From positions 2,170,001 through 2,234,000 of the forward strand of contig AP017375.1 of the NCBI GenBank assembly GCA_002355455.1: DNA of 64,000 bases. The letters run 5' to 3'. The notes beneath the pieces were generated by a model. The model was given only the letters and a program-made list of their open reading frames with translations. It did not search any database and was not told the origin of the DNA. The translations under genes were made by a program, and so were the position numbers. Positions 50,337 to 57,433 of this stretch are shown here, piece after piece; positions within the stretch are counted from its first letter, which is position 1, and every line of letters starts with the position of its first letter. Source of the DNA: Stanieria sp. NIES-3757 (GTDB taxonomy: Bacteria; Cyanobacteriota; Cyanobacteriia; Cyanobacteriales; Xenococcaceae).

Positions 50337-51041
50337 ATTTTTAAAAGCTTGCCAGGTCAAAATATCCTGTAATAAAGATTGATATCCTTGCACATTTGGA
50401 TGAAGTCCATCATCACCTAATTGGGTTTTGAGCCAATGTTCACCTCTAGCTAACCACAGATCAAAAATATCTAAATAAGGAATATTTTTTTGTTGACAGG
50501 CTTGTAAAGTAGCTTCTTTGTAATGGTATTGATCGCTACGATTGTAATACAAACAATCAAAAAAGGGCATTTTGGTTTCATCTACTGGTGTCATCCCAAT
50601 AAACATTACAGGGCAAAGACTTTGGGCTTCATCAAGTAAATGGTTAATTTGTTGCTTAAATTCAAAAAAATCCGTAAATAAGCGACCATTTTGTTTACCC
50701 AAGCGGGGTGAGTCATTAGTACCAACAGATAATAAAATTAAATCTGGCGTACGATTACGCAACTCTCCGCGACAGCGAAACTCTTGCTCTAAACGTTGAG
50801 TTACTTGAAGGGCGCGATCGCCTCTAACTCCTAGATTATATAAAACATGACCCGAACTTTTAGGAGACATCCATTGACGACGCAACCTTTCTACCCAACC
50901 CCCACCAACAAAATCGCCATAACCGTAAATCAGACTATCTCCTAAAGCAATAATTTTTAAAGGATGTTGATTTTTAAATGACAAACTAGAGTTCAGAGAG
51001 TTACTTACAGAAGTCAAATGATTAGAATAAACAGCCTGCAT
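50328..51041 (-). CDS. SGNH/GDSL-type esterase
   Basis: This 237-residue hydrolase has no obvious signal peptide. Seen: block I IIALGDSLIYGYGDFVGGGW with nucleophile S36, block III LLSVGTNDSPRLG near 105-117 with the oxyanion Asn, and block V DGLHPNVQGYQSLL near 213-226 with the Asp-His pair. The catalytic set is complete. It probably acts on an acyl or acetyl ester; the substrate is unknown. It is convergent with the LivJ-like gene, overlapping by nine bases. Confidence 0.9.
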   Translation of the reverse strand: MQAVYSNHLTSVSNSLNSSLSFKNQHPLKIIALGDSLIYGYGDFVGGGWVERLRRQWMSPKSSGHVLYNLGVRGDRALQVTQRLEQEFRCRGELRNRTPDLILLSVGTNDSPRLGKQNGRLFTDFFEFKQQINHLLDEAQSLCPVMFIGMTPVDETKMPFFDCLYYNRSDQYHYKEATLQACQQKNIPYLDIFDLWLARGEHWLKTQLGDDGLHPNVQGYQSLLQDILTWQAFKNLA

Positions 51042-51301
51042 AGATAGAGTTAAGATTTATCTAAAATTTAATGTTGATAAAATTGACATTTTTAAACATT
51101 AATAACAATATTAATGGCAAATTAGTAGCCAATCATAACTGATGGACATCAAAATGTACCATCGATCTAACATCAATATGTTCAAACGTTGATACGACAA
51201 TGATTCAACCATCGTAATCCTAGAACTGCTAAACTAGGAGTGATGTAGCAAAAGCTACGCTCAACATATTTGCGTCAATCGTTTGGAGATAAAAAATATC
51301 A

Positions 51302-51529
51302 ATGCAAAGACGAAGCTCGTTTGACTCTTCTCAAATCATGTATCGTGCTGATGAATTAATGAATGCAGCTTCTAATCGTTATAAAATTACGGTTCAAGTA
51401 GCTAATCGTGCCAAACGTCGTCGCTATGAAGAAATGGATAGTTTAGAAGATCCAATGATGAAACCAGCTATTCGCGCCATCATTGAAATGTCTGATGAAC
51501 TCACTCAACCAGAGATTATTGGCGATTAA
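51302..51529 (+). CDS. rpoZ: RNA polymerase omega subunit
   Basis: This 75-residue protein matches the cyanobacterial/plastid-type Rpo[21 protein letters not shown], then [18 protein letters not shown] and [20 protein letters not shown]. Omega aids folding and assembly of the beta' subunit. GGAG lies about 12 bases before the ATG. The length is normal. The next gene on the same strand starts about 110 bp after it. Confidence 0.95.
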   Translation: MQRRSSFDSSQIMYRADELMNAASNRYKITVQVANRAKRRRYEEMDSLEDPMMKPAIRAIIEMSDELTQPEIIGD

Positions 51530-51641
51530 TCGAAAGAATCTAAAAATTTTATTATAATAACTCTCCATAGCTTTGATACTAGTGCGATTGTTAAAGCTAG
51601 GGAGTTTTAAAGCAATTGCTTGCTTAAGTCTGATGGGTGCT

Positions 51642-52211
51642 ATGAAAATCCAAAACTTATTAATTGCGGTTAGTTTGGGAATGTTATTTCCCATCATCGA
51701 AGTAGATTTTTTAGCTAATCACAGCATAAATTCAGTTTCCGCTCAAAATCTTCGTCCAGAAATGGCAGCAGCAGAAGTTTATCAAAAACTACAGCAATTT
51801 CCGCAAGCAAATCAATACCAAAGAAAAGAAACAGGAAAAATCGCTCTAGATAATACTTTAGTCAGTCGCATCATTCGTTATCATCAATACGTTAAAAGTC
51901 GTCCCGTTAATTATCGACTTGATTGGCAATTGACTATGGCTGATTATTTTGGAATTAACGAACCCATTTCAGATTCTCGTTATCCAGGTAGTCAAACTTT
52001 AACAGTCAATCCACTCCAGAGCGATCGCAAAATTATTCAAGATTTAACTCGCACTCAAAGAAGCAAATTAATCGATACCTTGGTTAGTATTTACAATCCT
52101 CAAACTTCTTCTACTAGCAATTCAAACTCTTCACAACCATCAGTTCCCTCAAACTCCAACTCTCAACCAAAACTTCCTCAACCAGGAGATGCACAATTAC
52201 TCTTACCCTAG
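51642..52211 (+). CDS. Putative exported protein of unknown function
   Basis: This is a 189-residue protein if started at ATG 51642. Starts at ATG 51633 or TTG 51573 would add three or 23 residues. The chosen start gives a natural signal peptide (KIQNLLIAVSLGMLFPIIEV, then cleavage after SVSA). The mature N-terminal part contains a helical, basic region (AAAEVYQKLQQFPQANQYQR, DNTLVSRIIRYHQYVKSRP). The C-terminal part is low-complexity Ser/Asn/Pro-rich (TSSTSNSNSSQPSVPSNSN), then PQPGDAQLLLP. I know no family; conserved cyanobacterial proteins of this kind exist near rpoZ, but this is not proven here. Confidence 0.65.
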   Translation: MKIQNLLIAVSLGMLFPIIEVDFLANHSINSVSAQNLRPEMAAAEVYQKLQQFPQANQYQRKETGKIALDNTLVSRIIRYHQYVKSRPVNYRLDWQLTMADYFGINEPISDSRYPGSQTLTVNPLQSDRKIIQDLTRTQRSKLIDTLVSIYNPQTSSTSNSNSSQPSVPSNSNSQPKLPQPGDAQLLLP

Positions 52212-52263
52212 AAAAATAGTAATTCTCAGTGAATTTAAATCTCAAAGATTACCAATCCAAATA

Positions 52264-52284
52264 CTGATAACTGATAACTGAATT
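52264..52284. repeat. CTGATAA heptads directly before a start codon
   Basis: CTGATAA-CTGATAA-CTGAATT ends one base before the ATG at 52286, so the repeat fills the place where a ribosome-binding site would be. Confidence 0.65.
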
Positions 52285-52285
52285 A

Positions 52286-52651
52286 ATGGCACGTTTACTT
52301 AAAACTGGTAAAGGTTGGCGGATTGGGTGGAATCCCGAAGCAGAAACATATCCAGGATTAGTAGGAAGTGATGATTGGGCAATTGAACTTACTGAAGCCG
52401 AATTAAACGATTTTTGTCGTCTTTTACTTCAGTTAGTTGAAACTATGAATCAAATGAAAGCAGAATTGATGGATGAAGAAAAAATTAGTTGTGAAGCAGA
52501 AAGCGATTTACTCTGGTTAGAAGTAGATGGTTATCCTCATGCTTATTCTTTACGTTTGATTCTCAATTACAATCGGCGTTGTGAAGGCAACTGGAAGGAA
52601 GGAGTAGCTCCAGAATTAGCCGAAGTTGCCAGCCGATTAAAAGTATTTTAA
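52286..52651 (+). CDS. DUF1818 family protein
   Basis: This is a 121-residue protein of the DUF1818 family, found in cyanobacteria and plastid-bearing eukaryotes. Seen: RLLKTGKGWRIGWNPEAETY at 3-22, LVGSDDWAIELTEAELNDFC near 25-44, the aromatic strand LLWLEVDGYPHAYSLRLILN near 75, and RRCEGNWKEGVAPELAEVAS near 97. The length is typical. No Shine-Dalgarno site is present because heptad repeats abut the ATG. Function is unknown; soluble and probably cytoplasmic. A tRNA-Pro gene follows about 55 bp downstream. Confidence 0.88.
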   Translation: MARLLKTGKGWRIGWNPEAETYPGLVGSDDWAIELTEAELNDFCRLLLQLVETMNQMKAELMDEEKISCEAESDLLWLEVDGYPHAYSLRLILNYNRRCEGNWKEGVAPELAEVASRLKVF

Positions 52652-52705
52652 AAATTTACTTGCTTAATATGGGTAATAAGGTGTATTATGATAATCCGTG
52701 AGCTT

Positions 52706-52779
52706 CGGGGCGTAGCGCAGCTTGGTAGCGCACCACTTTGGGGTAGTGGGGGTCGTGGGTTCAAATCCCGCCGCTCCGA
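52706..52779 (+). tRNA. tRNA-Pro, anticodon GGG
   Basis: This 74-nt cloverleaf is complete: acceptor CGGGGCG pairs with CGCTCCG (one G-T), D arm GCGCAG with GGTAGCGC, anticodon stem CCACT/AGTGG with loop TTGGGGT (anticodon GGG at loop positions 3-5), variable GGGTC, and T arm GTGGG-TTCAAAT-CCCGC. Discriminator A is at 52779; CCA is not encoded. It reads CCC and CCU codons. Confidence 0.95.
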
Positions 52780-52882
52780 TTAAGAGAGAGCAAGGGTTTC
52801 GGCGATTTCTTGAAAGGGAATTAATTGAATTATTTCTATAATATCCCCAACTAATCCCCACTTGAAACAGTTTACGAAACCT
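52780..52882 (-). pseudogene. Gene remnant abutting the tRNA-Pro 3' end
   Basis: A frame on the minus strand ends at TAA 52780-52782, one base beyond the tRNA. It is open for about 33 codons, ending GDIIEIIQLIPFQEIAETLA-LS, and is closed upstream by a stop. It looks like the C-terminal end of a protein without its start. I cannot name the family. This may be debris of an element that used the tRNA as a target, or a fortuitous frame. Confidence 0.35.
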
Positions 52883-52898
52883 TTATCTACTCAAGACA

Positions 52899-53033
52899 TT
52901 AAGCTACAGTTTTTATAGGTAAGGTCATTACATTCTGCCATCTTCTAGCGTTCTTAATGCTACTAATAGTTTCTCTCGAAACATTAAACTGAGAACTGAT
53001 CGCTTTATAGTTAAGAGCTAATTTAATTTTCTT
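52899..53033 (-). pseudogene. Helix-turn-helix C-terminal remnant
   Basis: The minus-strand frame from 53033 to TAA 52899-52901 has 44 codons and no start. It reads LNYKAISSQFNVSRETISSI followed by KNARRWQNV, a recognisable DNA-binding pattern like the modular C-termini of HNH/GIY-YIG homing endonucleases or other mobile-element proteins. Its upstream end overlaps the 3' end of the P-loop gene by 16 bases. It is a truncated fragment. Confidence 0.45.
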
Positions 53034-53518
53034 TCATTAGATAAATATTCGATTTTTTCGCCTACAAAATCCTCAAATAATTGCCGATGACTTTTAAGAG
53101 AAAATTCATCATCTCTTGTCTCGTATTCTTTTACCCAATCGAGTAACATGGTTAAATTTTTATTCTGAGCTTCTGGAGAAGGATATTTATGAGGTTCCCA
53201 GGAACGAGCGAGACAGTTTTGCACACAAATATCAATCCCAGGATTAAGAAAAATCAACTTGGTACAGTGACGAATAGCTTCTTTTAACAAACTCGAATAG
53301 CAACCTTCAATTACCCAATTCTCATGAGTTTTAATAAACTCAAATAAATCTTTTAAACTATTTTCAAGTTTTCTCCTAACAGTAGGATTCTCTACCTCCC
53401 AAGCTAAAGTATCTAGATCGAGATGTGCTAATTCGTATTTCTGCCTCAAAGCTATTGCCATTGTAGATTTTCCTGAACCGGAATTTCCCATAATGACTAT
53501 CTTGTTGATTGTGAACAT
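53018..53518 (-). CDS. P-loop nucleoside/shikimate kinase-like protein
   Basis: This is a 166-residue protein. Seen: a Walker A motif in IVIMGNSGSGKSTMAIAL at ~8-25 and a short Asp motif HLDLDTLAWEV near 33-43. ENWVIEGCYSSLLKEAIRHC near 66-85 and a KLIFLNPGIDICVQNCLARS block near 88-107 are typical of the small AAA/adenylate kinase-like 'topology modulation' (FlaR/P-loop) family. The product is presumably a small-molecule phosphotransferase or nucleic-acid-related ATPase; the substrate is unknown. Start ATG 53518. Its 3' end touches the helix-turn-helix remnant. Confidence 0.8.
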   Translation of the reverse strand: MFTINKIVIMGNSGSGKSTMAIALRQKYELAHLDLDTLAWEVENPTVRRKLENSLKDLFEFIKTHENWVIEGCYSSLLKEAIRHCTKLIFLNPGIDICVQNCLARSWEPHKYPSPEAQNKNLTMLLDWVKEYETRDDEFSLKSHRQLFEDFVGEKIEYLSNERKLN

Positions 53519-53674
53519 TGTTTCTCACCTGAGTAAAGTTCTTAAAAATACTTGAGAGCAAGAAAAATTGATTAAACTAATTATAAGAATTGAATCGATT
53601 GCGATTTAACGCTTAGAGAATTTGGTGTTTTGCCCAATTATCTAAAGAAAAGTTATTTTTGGAAAACAATTTTC

Positions 53675-54379
53675 ATGACTCAATCTCAAAGCGATCGCTC
53701 TTCTCAATTAATTAAAGATCAGTCTGAGAAAGCATTAAAAGATATCTATTTTATTAGTGGTTTAGGTGCCGATAAACGTGTTTTCCAACGACTGGAGTTT
53801 AAAGGATATCAGCCAGTTCACATTGATTGGTTAGACCCAAAACCTAATGAAGCCCTTGCTGATTATGCTCAACGTCTAACAAATCAAATTAAATCCGATC
53901 ATCCCATCATTATCGGATTATCGTTTGGTGGCATAGTTGCAGTGGAAATTGCTAAACAAATTCAAGTAGATCATCTAATTCTAATTTCTAGTACTAAAAA
54001 TAGAGCAGAAATCCCTTTCTATTTCAAAATTTTACGTTGGTTTCCTATTCATCGTATTTTTCCTTATCAAACCTTTCTTTTTATAGGATATTCGTTGGTT
54101 AAATGGTTTTTTGGTTTAGAAAACAAAGAAGAATGTCAGTTACTCAGAGCAATTTTATTTGATACTGATGCACACTTTATTAAGTGGGCAATTCATCGAG
54201 TAGTTATTTGGAACAATCAAACTATTCCCGATCATCTCTATCATATTCATGGCATGAGCGATCGCATTTTTCCCATTCGTTTTGTTAAACCAGATTGTGC
54301 GATTGAAAAAGCAGGGCATCTAATGGTTTTGAACCGAGCCTTTCAAATTTCAAAACTGATCGAAAAAGTTATTAACTAA
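53675..54379 (+). CDS. Alpha/beta-fold hydrolase
   Basis: This is a 234-residue protein from ATG 53675; a TTG at 53630 would add 15 residues with no family support. Seen: DIYFISGLGADKRVFQRLEF near 27-46 (oxyanion region), the nucleophile elbow IIIGLSFGGIVAVEIA near 80 (Ser), an Asp in HGMSDRIFPIRF near 205, and the catalytic His in KAGHLMVLNRA near 222. The triad is complete. The cap is short with aromatic helices (YFKILRWFPIHRIFPYQTF). The substrate is unknown. Confidence 0.82.
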   Translation: MTQSQSDRSSQLIKDQSEKALKDIYFISGLGADKRVFQRLEFKGYQPVHIDWLDPKPNEALADYAQRLTNQIKSDHPIIIGLSFGGIVAVEIAKQIQVDHLILISSTKNRAEIPFYFKILRWFPIHRIFPYQTFLFIGYSLVKWFFGLENKEECQLLRAILFDTDAHFIKWAIHRVVIWNNQTIPDHLYHIHGMSDRIFPIRFVKPDCAIEKAGHLMVLNRAFQISKLIEKVIN

Positions 54380-54650
54380 TCAATCATCAACTTCAGCAAA
54401 AGCTCTAGGCGCGATCGCTACAGTCCTTTCTTGACTGGCTTGAGTTGAATCTTGTCATCAAAACCTAAGATTTTTTTAAGAATATTGACCTTTTCATTTT
54501 TCATAAAAGTGTTAGTATAGTTTTTGAGAATAAAGATAAGAGATAGAATTTGTATTCAGTATTGATAGGTTTTTCCCATAGAGTATTGATAAGCTTCTCT
54601 CCTAGATCTTCGCTCTCTACACAACTTATGATTAAGGAGACAATTAATCT

Positions 54651-54941
54651 ATGTCAATTTATGTAGGCAATTTAGACTACGCGGTTACTCAAGCTGACCT
54701 TAGCGATGTTTTTGCCGAGTACGGCAGCGTTAAGCGCGTTCATCTCCCTACCGACCGTGATACAGGGAGAGTAAGAGGCTTCGCCTTTGTAGAAATGGGA
54801 ACAGAGGCAGAAGAAGATAAAGCCATTGATGCTCTTAATGGGGCTGAATGGATGGATCGTGAGTTAAAAGTTAATAAAGCTAAACCTCGCGAAGATCGAA
54901 ATTCGTTTGGTGGTGGTGGTCGCAAAAATTACCGCTTCTAA
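54651..54941 (+). CDS. RNA-binding protein with a single RRM (Rbp family)
   Basis: This 96-residue protein is of the cyanobacterial Rbp family, typically cold-induced. Seen: RNP2 SIYVGNLDYAV at 2-12, RNP1 GRVRGFAFVEMG near 40-51, and a short Gly-rich tail SFGGGGRKNYRF. It binds single-stranded RNA; in Synechocystis Rbp proteins are involved in mRNA localisation and cold response. The 5' leader (about 270 bp to the preceding gene) is long and AT-rich, as in cold-shock genes. A strong hairpin follows, then a small basic ORF. Confidence 0.93.
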   Translation: MSIYVGNLDYAVTQADLSDVFAEYGSVKRVHLPTDRDTGRVRGFAFVEMGTEAEEDKAIDALNGAEWMDRELKVNKAKPREDRNSFGGGGRKNYRF

Positions 54942-54965
54942 GCTTTTAGTTTAAGTTAAATAAAG

Positions 54966-55016
54966 CTTCTGGGAATCAAACGGATTAATTCCACTGGCAC
55001 TTCCCAGAAGTTTTTT
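54966..55016 (+). terminator. Terminator or attenuator between rbp and a small basic ORF
   Basis: CTTCTGGGAA pairs with TTCCCAGAAG (ten pairs) around a 25-base loop and is followed by six T. An alternative short stem is possible: GGAAT (54972-54976) with ATTCC (54988-54992). A 55-codon ORF starts 23 bp downstream. Confidence 0.7.
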
Positions 55017-55038
55017 GTTGTATCAATGAGGAATCATA

Positions 55039-55206
55039 ATGTCTCGACGTCGTAATGCTAAAAAAGAAAAAGCGGAAAGAAACAAAGTTAATGCTCGAAA
55101 GTTCCGCAAAGCATCTTCTTCTAATTACTCGCGAAGGAATAATAGATACTCTAATAGCGAACAAAAATCTTCAGAAAATGAAGAAAACAAATCTTCTTCT
55201 GTCTGA
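55039..55206 (+). CDS. Small basic protein, 55 residues
   Basis: ATG 55039 to TGA 55206. The protein starts SRRRNAKKEKAERNKVNARK and ends in a Ser/Glu/Asn-rich tail (SSENEENKSSSV). GAGGA lies seven bases before the ATG, good support for translation. The basic, helical start suggests nucleic-acid or ribosome association. In several cyanobacteria an rbp gene is followed by rpsU, but this protein lacks the bS21 sequence, so it is a different small protein. It lies after a terminator-like hairpin, so expression could depend on read-through. Confidence 0.7.
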   Translation: MSRRRNAKKEKAERNKVNARKFRKASSSNYSRRNNRYSNSEQKSSENEENKSSSV

Positions 55207-55236
55207 ACCTACTTTTAGTATCTAGCTCTACTTAGT

Positions 55237-55428
55237 GCTTGCTGAATAAGTTATAGCTTTTTATTTATAAGGAGTTTGAGAATTGAGGACGGCAAAAAGT
55301 GCAAGGTTTTTGAATCAATAAAAGGGGTATGCTTGTAAAAAATATTATTAATACTCCAATTTGCACAAAAGCCAATAGCTAAAAGCTTTTTCAGCAATAT
55401 ATCCTCCTCTCTCAGTTTTTCAGCAAGC
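55237..55428. mobile_element. MITE-like element with terminal inverted repeats
   Basis: This segment of about 192 bp begins with GCTTGCTGAATAAG and ends with GTTTTTCAGCAAGC, which gives 14-bp inverted ends (12 matches). Internally, GGCAAAAAGTGCAA is matched by an inverted TTGCACAAAAGCC. It has no coding capacity. Clear target duplications were not found (CTTAGT on the left against CTTACT on the right). Confidence 0.55.
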
Positions 55429-55604
55429 CTTACTTCAACGCTCAAGGTATGATAATTAGTATTTCTACTTCACGATAGATATCTAAAATCGTAATTCTAC
55501 TTATCATACTTAGTAGAGTGAAACCAACTCGCTCTAAATTGTCTTTGGTTTATTGATTGATCTGGCTGGTTTGACCAAAATAACAGCTAAACCAATAGCT
55601 GAAC

Positions 55605-55956
55605 ATTTGGCGTTGCTAATTTAAGGTATGAATCGAATATCATCATGCTAAATTTGGCAAGTTCTGATCGACTCTTTACTTTGTTGAAGAGTATTTATGA
55701 AACAACCAAAGTATCTAGCAAGGTTCTGATAAAACTATCGCTGGCAATATCTAGGATGGGTTTTATCACCAAAAAACTTCGACTTGTTTTTGGAAAAGTT
55801 GTTTTAACTTTCAATTTCAAAAGCCAACTCTTTGTTTAACAGTTTAGTTGCTTTAGTTCTTTCGCTTGCCTTCAGGACTATGATTAGCATGAAAAGTTCG
55901 TCCTGTTCAACCACTGTGTTGACAATTCACACTGTTTAAATTTAGCAACGCCAAAT
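55605..55956. mobile_element. Relic of an insertion element with inverted ends
   Basis: This segment of 352 bp starts ATTTGGCGTTGCTAATTTAA and ends with its inverted counterpart TTAAATTTAGCAACGCCAAA plus a T (20-21 bp, one indel). The interior has no intact transposase, so it would be a MITE or an internally deleted insertion sequence. Confidence 0.6.
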
Positions 55957-56007
55957 ATCTTTTCAACAAAAACCATTGCAATTTAAAGGTTTATACAGGA
56001 AACAATT

Positions 56008-56811
56008 ATGGATTTTGGAATTAAAGGTAAAGTCGCAGTAATTACTGGTGGAGATTCAGGTATAGGTAAGACAACGGCTAAATTACTTGCAGCAGAAGGA
56101 GTAAAAATTGCTTTACTTGATAAAACTATTGAACCTCTCAAAGAAACTGTAGAGGAAATCAACAAAATTGGTGAAGCTTTTCCCGTTTCAGCAGATTTAA
56201 GAAATTTAGAAGAAGTTGAAGCAGCTAAACAACAAATTATTGAGCGATTTAGTACAGTTCATATTTTAGTTAATTGTGCAGGTATTACTGGTTCGACTAA
56301 AGAATTTTTAGAATTAACCGATCAAGATTGGTACGAAACTATTGATATAGATTTTATGGCTGCGGTAAGAGTGTGCCGTGCTTTTATTCCAGTAATGCAA
56401 AAAGAAGGTTGGGGACGAATAGTTTTAATTGGTTCCGAGGATGCTGTTCAACCTTATCCTGATGAAATGCCTTATTGTGCAGCTAAGGCAGCGATTTTAA
56501 ATCTTGCTAAAAATTTATCTAAAGTGTACGCTAAAGACGGTATTTTAGTTAACTCTGTTTCTCCAGCTTTTATCGCTACACCGATGACAGACAAAATGAT
56601 GGAAAAAAGAGCAGAAAAACAAGGTGTCAGTTTTGATCGAGCAATTGAAAGTTTTCTGGAAGAAAAGCGTCCTCATTTAGAATTAAAACGCCGTGGAAAA
56701 GCACAAGAAGTAGCAGCAGTAATTGCATTTCTGTGTTCCCAACATTCTAGTTTTGTTGTAGGTGCTAATTATCGAGTTGATGGCGGTTCAGTTGCTACCG
56801 TATGTAATTAG
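56008..56811 (+). CDS. SDR family oxidoreductase
   Basis: This 267-residue enzyme is a classical short-chain dehydrogenase/reductase. Seen: TGGDSGIGKTTAKLL at ~13-27 for cofactor, VSADLRNLEEVEAAK near 53, LVNCAGITGS near 87, Ser in RIVLIGSEDA near 140, and catalytic Y-x3-K in YCAAKAAILN near 155. The signature VSPAFIATPMTDKM follows. The Asp after the beta-2 strand (ALLDKT) suggests NAD(H) preference. The substrate is unknown. It stands alone just beyond the insertion relic. Confidence 0.92.
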   Translation: MDFGIKGKVAVITGGDSGIGKTTAKLLAAEGVKIALLDKTIEPLKETVEEINKIGEAFPVSADLRNLEEVEAAKQQIIERFSTVHILVNCAGITGSTKEFLELTDQDWYETIDIDFMAAVRVCRAFIPVMQKEGWGRIVLIGSEDAVQPYPDEMPYCAAKAAILNLAKNLSKVYAKDGILVNSVSPAFIATPMTDKMMEKRAEKQGVSFDRAIESFLEEKRPHLELKRRGKAQEVAAVIAFLCSQHSSFVVGANYRVDGGSVATVCN

Positions 56812-56825
56812 TAAGTTTAATTCCA

Positions 56826-56853
56826 GTAAAGATAATTCATGAATTATTTCTAC
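56826..56853. repeat. 28-bp dispersed palindrome, copy 5 (degenerate)
   Basis: This 28-bp unit starts GTAAAGATAATTCA and ends TGAATTATTTCTAC, an imperfect inverted repeat with the same centre ATTCATGAAT as copy 1. It lies 15 bp after the SDR stop. Confidence 0.65.
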
Positions 56854-56869
56854 AAATCAAATGTAATTT

Positions 56870-57304
56870 TTATAGTTTTTTGCTCATCTTAATATGAGCA
56901 ATACCTGCCTCTTGAAAAGTTTTACTAACCTGCTCAAAGCCTAATTGTAAATATAAATCTTTAATATATTCTTGAGCATGAATTATTACTGCTTGATAAT
57001 GGTCATTACTAATTATTTTTAAAGCTTTTTCCATTAATTTTTTACCAATACCTTGACCTCTAGCTTCTGGTAAAACAGCCAATCTTTCTATTTTAACTGT
57101 TTGCTCGTCTATGTTTCTGATGCGGGTTGTACCTACTGGTTGCTGATTCAAATAAGCTAAAAGATGTTGAGCTTTTTCATCTAAGCCATCAAATTCTAAT
57201 TCTTCTTTAACCCCTTGTTCTTGTTGGAAAACTTTAGTTCTAATTTTATTAATTTCTGAAAATTTGTTCTGATAATCAACAACTTCTATTTGTAGAATTT
57301 TCAT
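56870..57304 (-). CDS. GNAT family N-acetyltransferase
   Basis: This is a 144-residue protein from ATG 57304. The upstream ATG at 57394 would add 30 residues that lie outside the fold. Seen: the domain start KILQIEVVDYQNKFSEINKI, the acceptor region FQQEQGVKEELEFDG, the acetyl-CoA loop LPEARGQGIGKKLMEKALK near 83-101 (R-G-Q-G-I-G), and AVIIHAQEYIKDLYLQLGFE near 112. The resemblance is to ElaA/YjcF-type acetyltransferases. The substrate is unknown. It is convergent with the SDR gene. Confidence 0.88.
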   Translation of the reverse strand: MKILQIEVVDYQNKFSEINKIRTKVFQQEQGVKEELEFDGLDEKAQHLLAYLNQQPVGTTRIRNIDEQTVKIERLAVLPEARGQGIGKKLMEKALKIISNDHYQAVIIHAQEYIKDLYLQLGFEQVSKTFQEAGIAHIKMSKKL

Positions 57305-57433
57305 TATTTTAAACTGATAAACTTCTAATTGCCGTAACTGAATTACCAAATATTTGTAACCAAAATCTTGTGAATAAAAAGTTTGATTAACCAATCGCAG
57401 TTACAATTTTCTTGGCAACTTATCTAGTTTGAT

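Noticed and set aside
52664-52861. 65-codon minus-strand frame with GAAGFEPTTPTTPKWCATK
   Set aside because: It is the antisense of tRNA-Pro. Frames with this kind of sequence are well-known artefacts over tRNA genes.
55645-55839. 64-codon frame inside the second relic
   Set aside because: It lies within the inverted-end element and shows no transposase or other motif.
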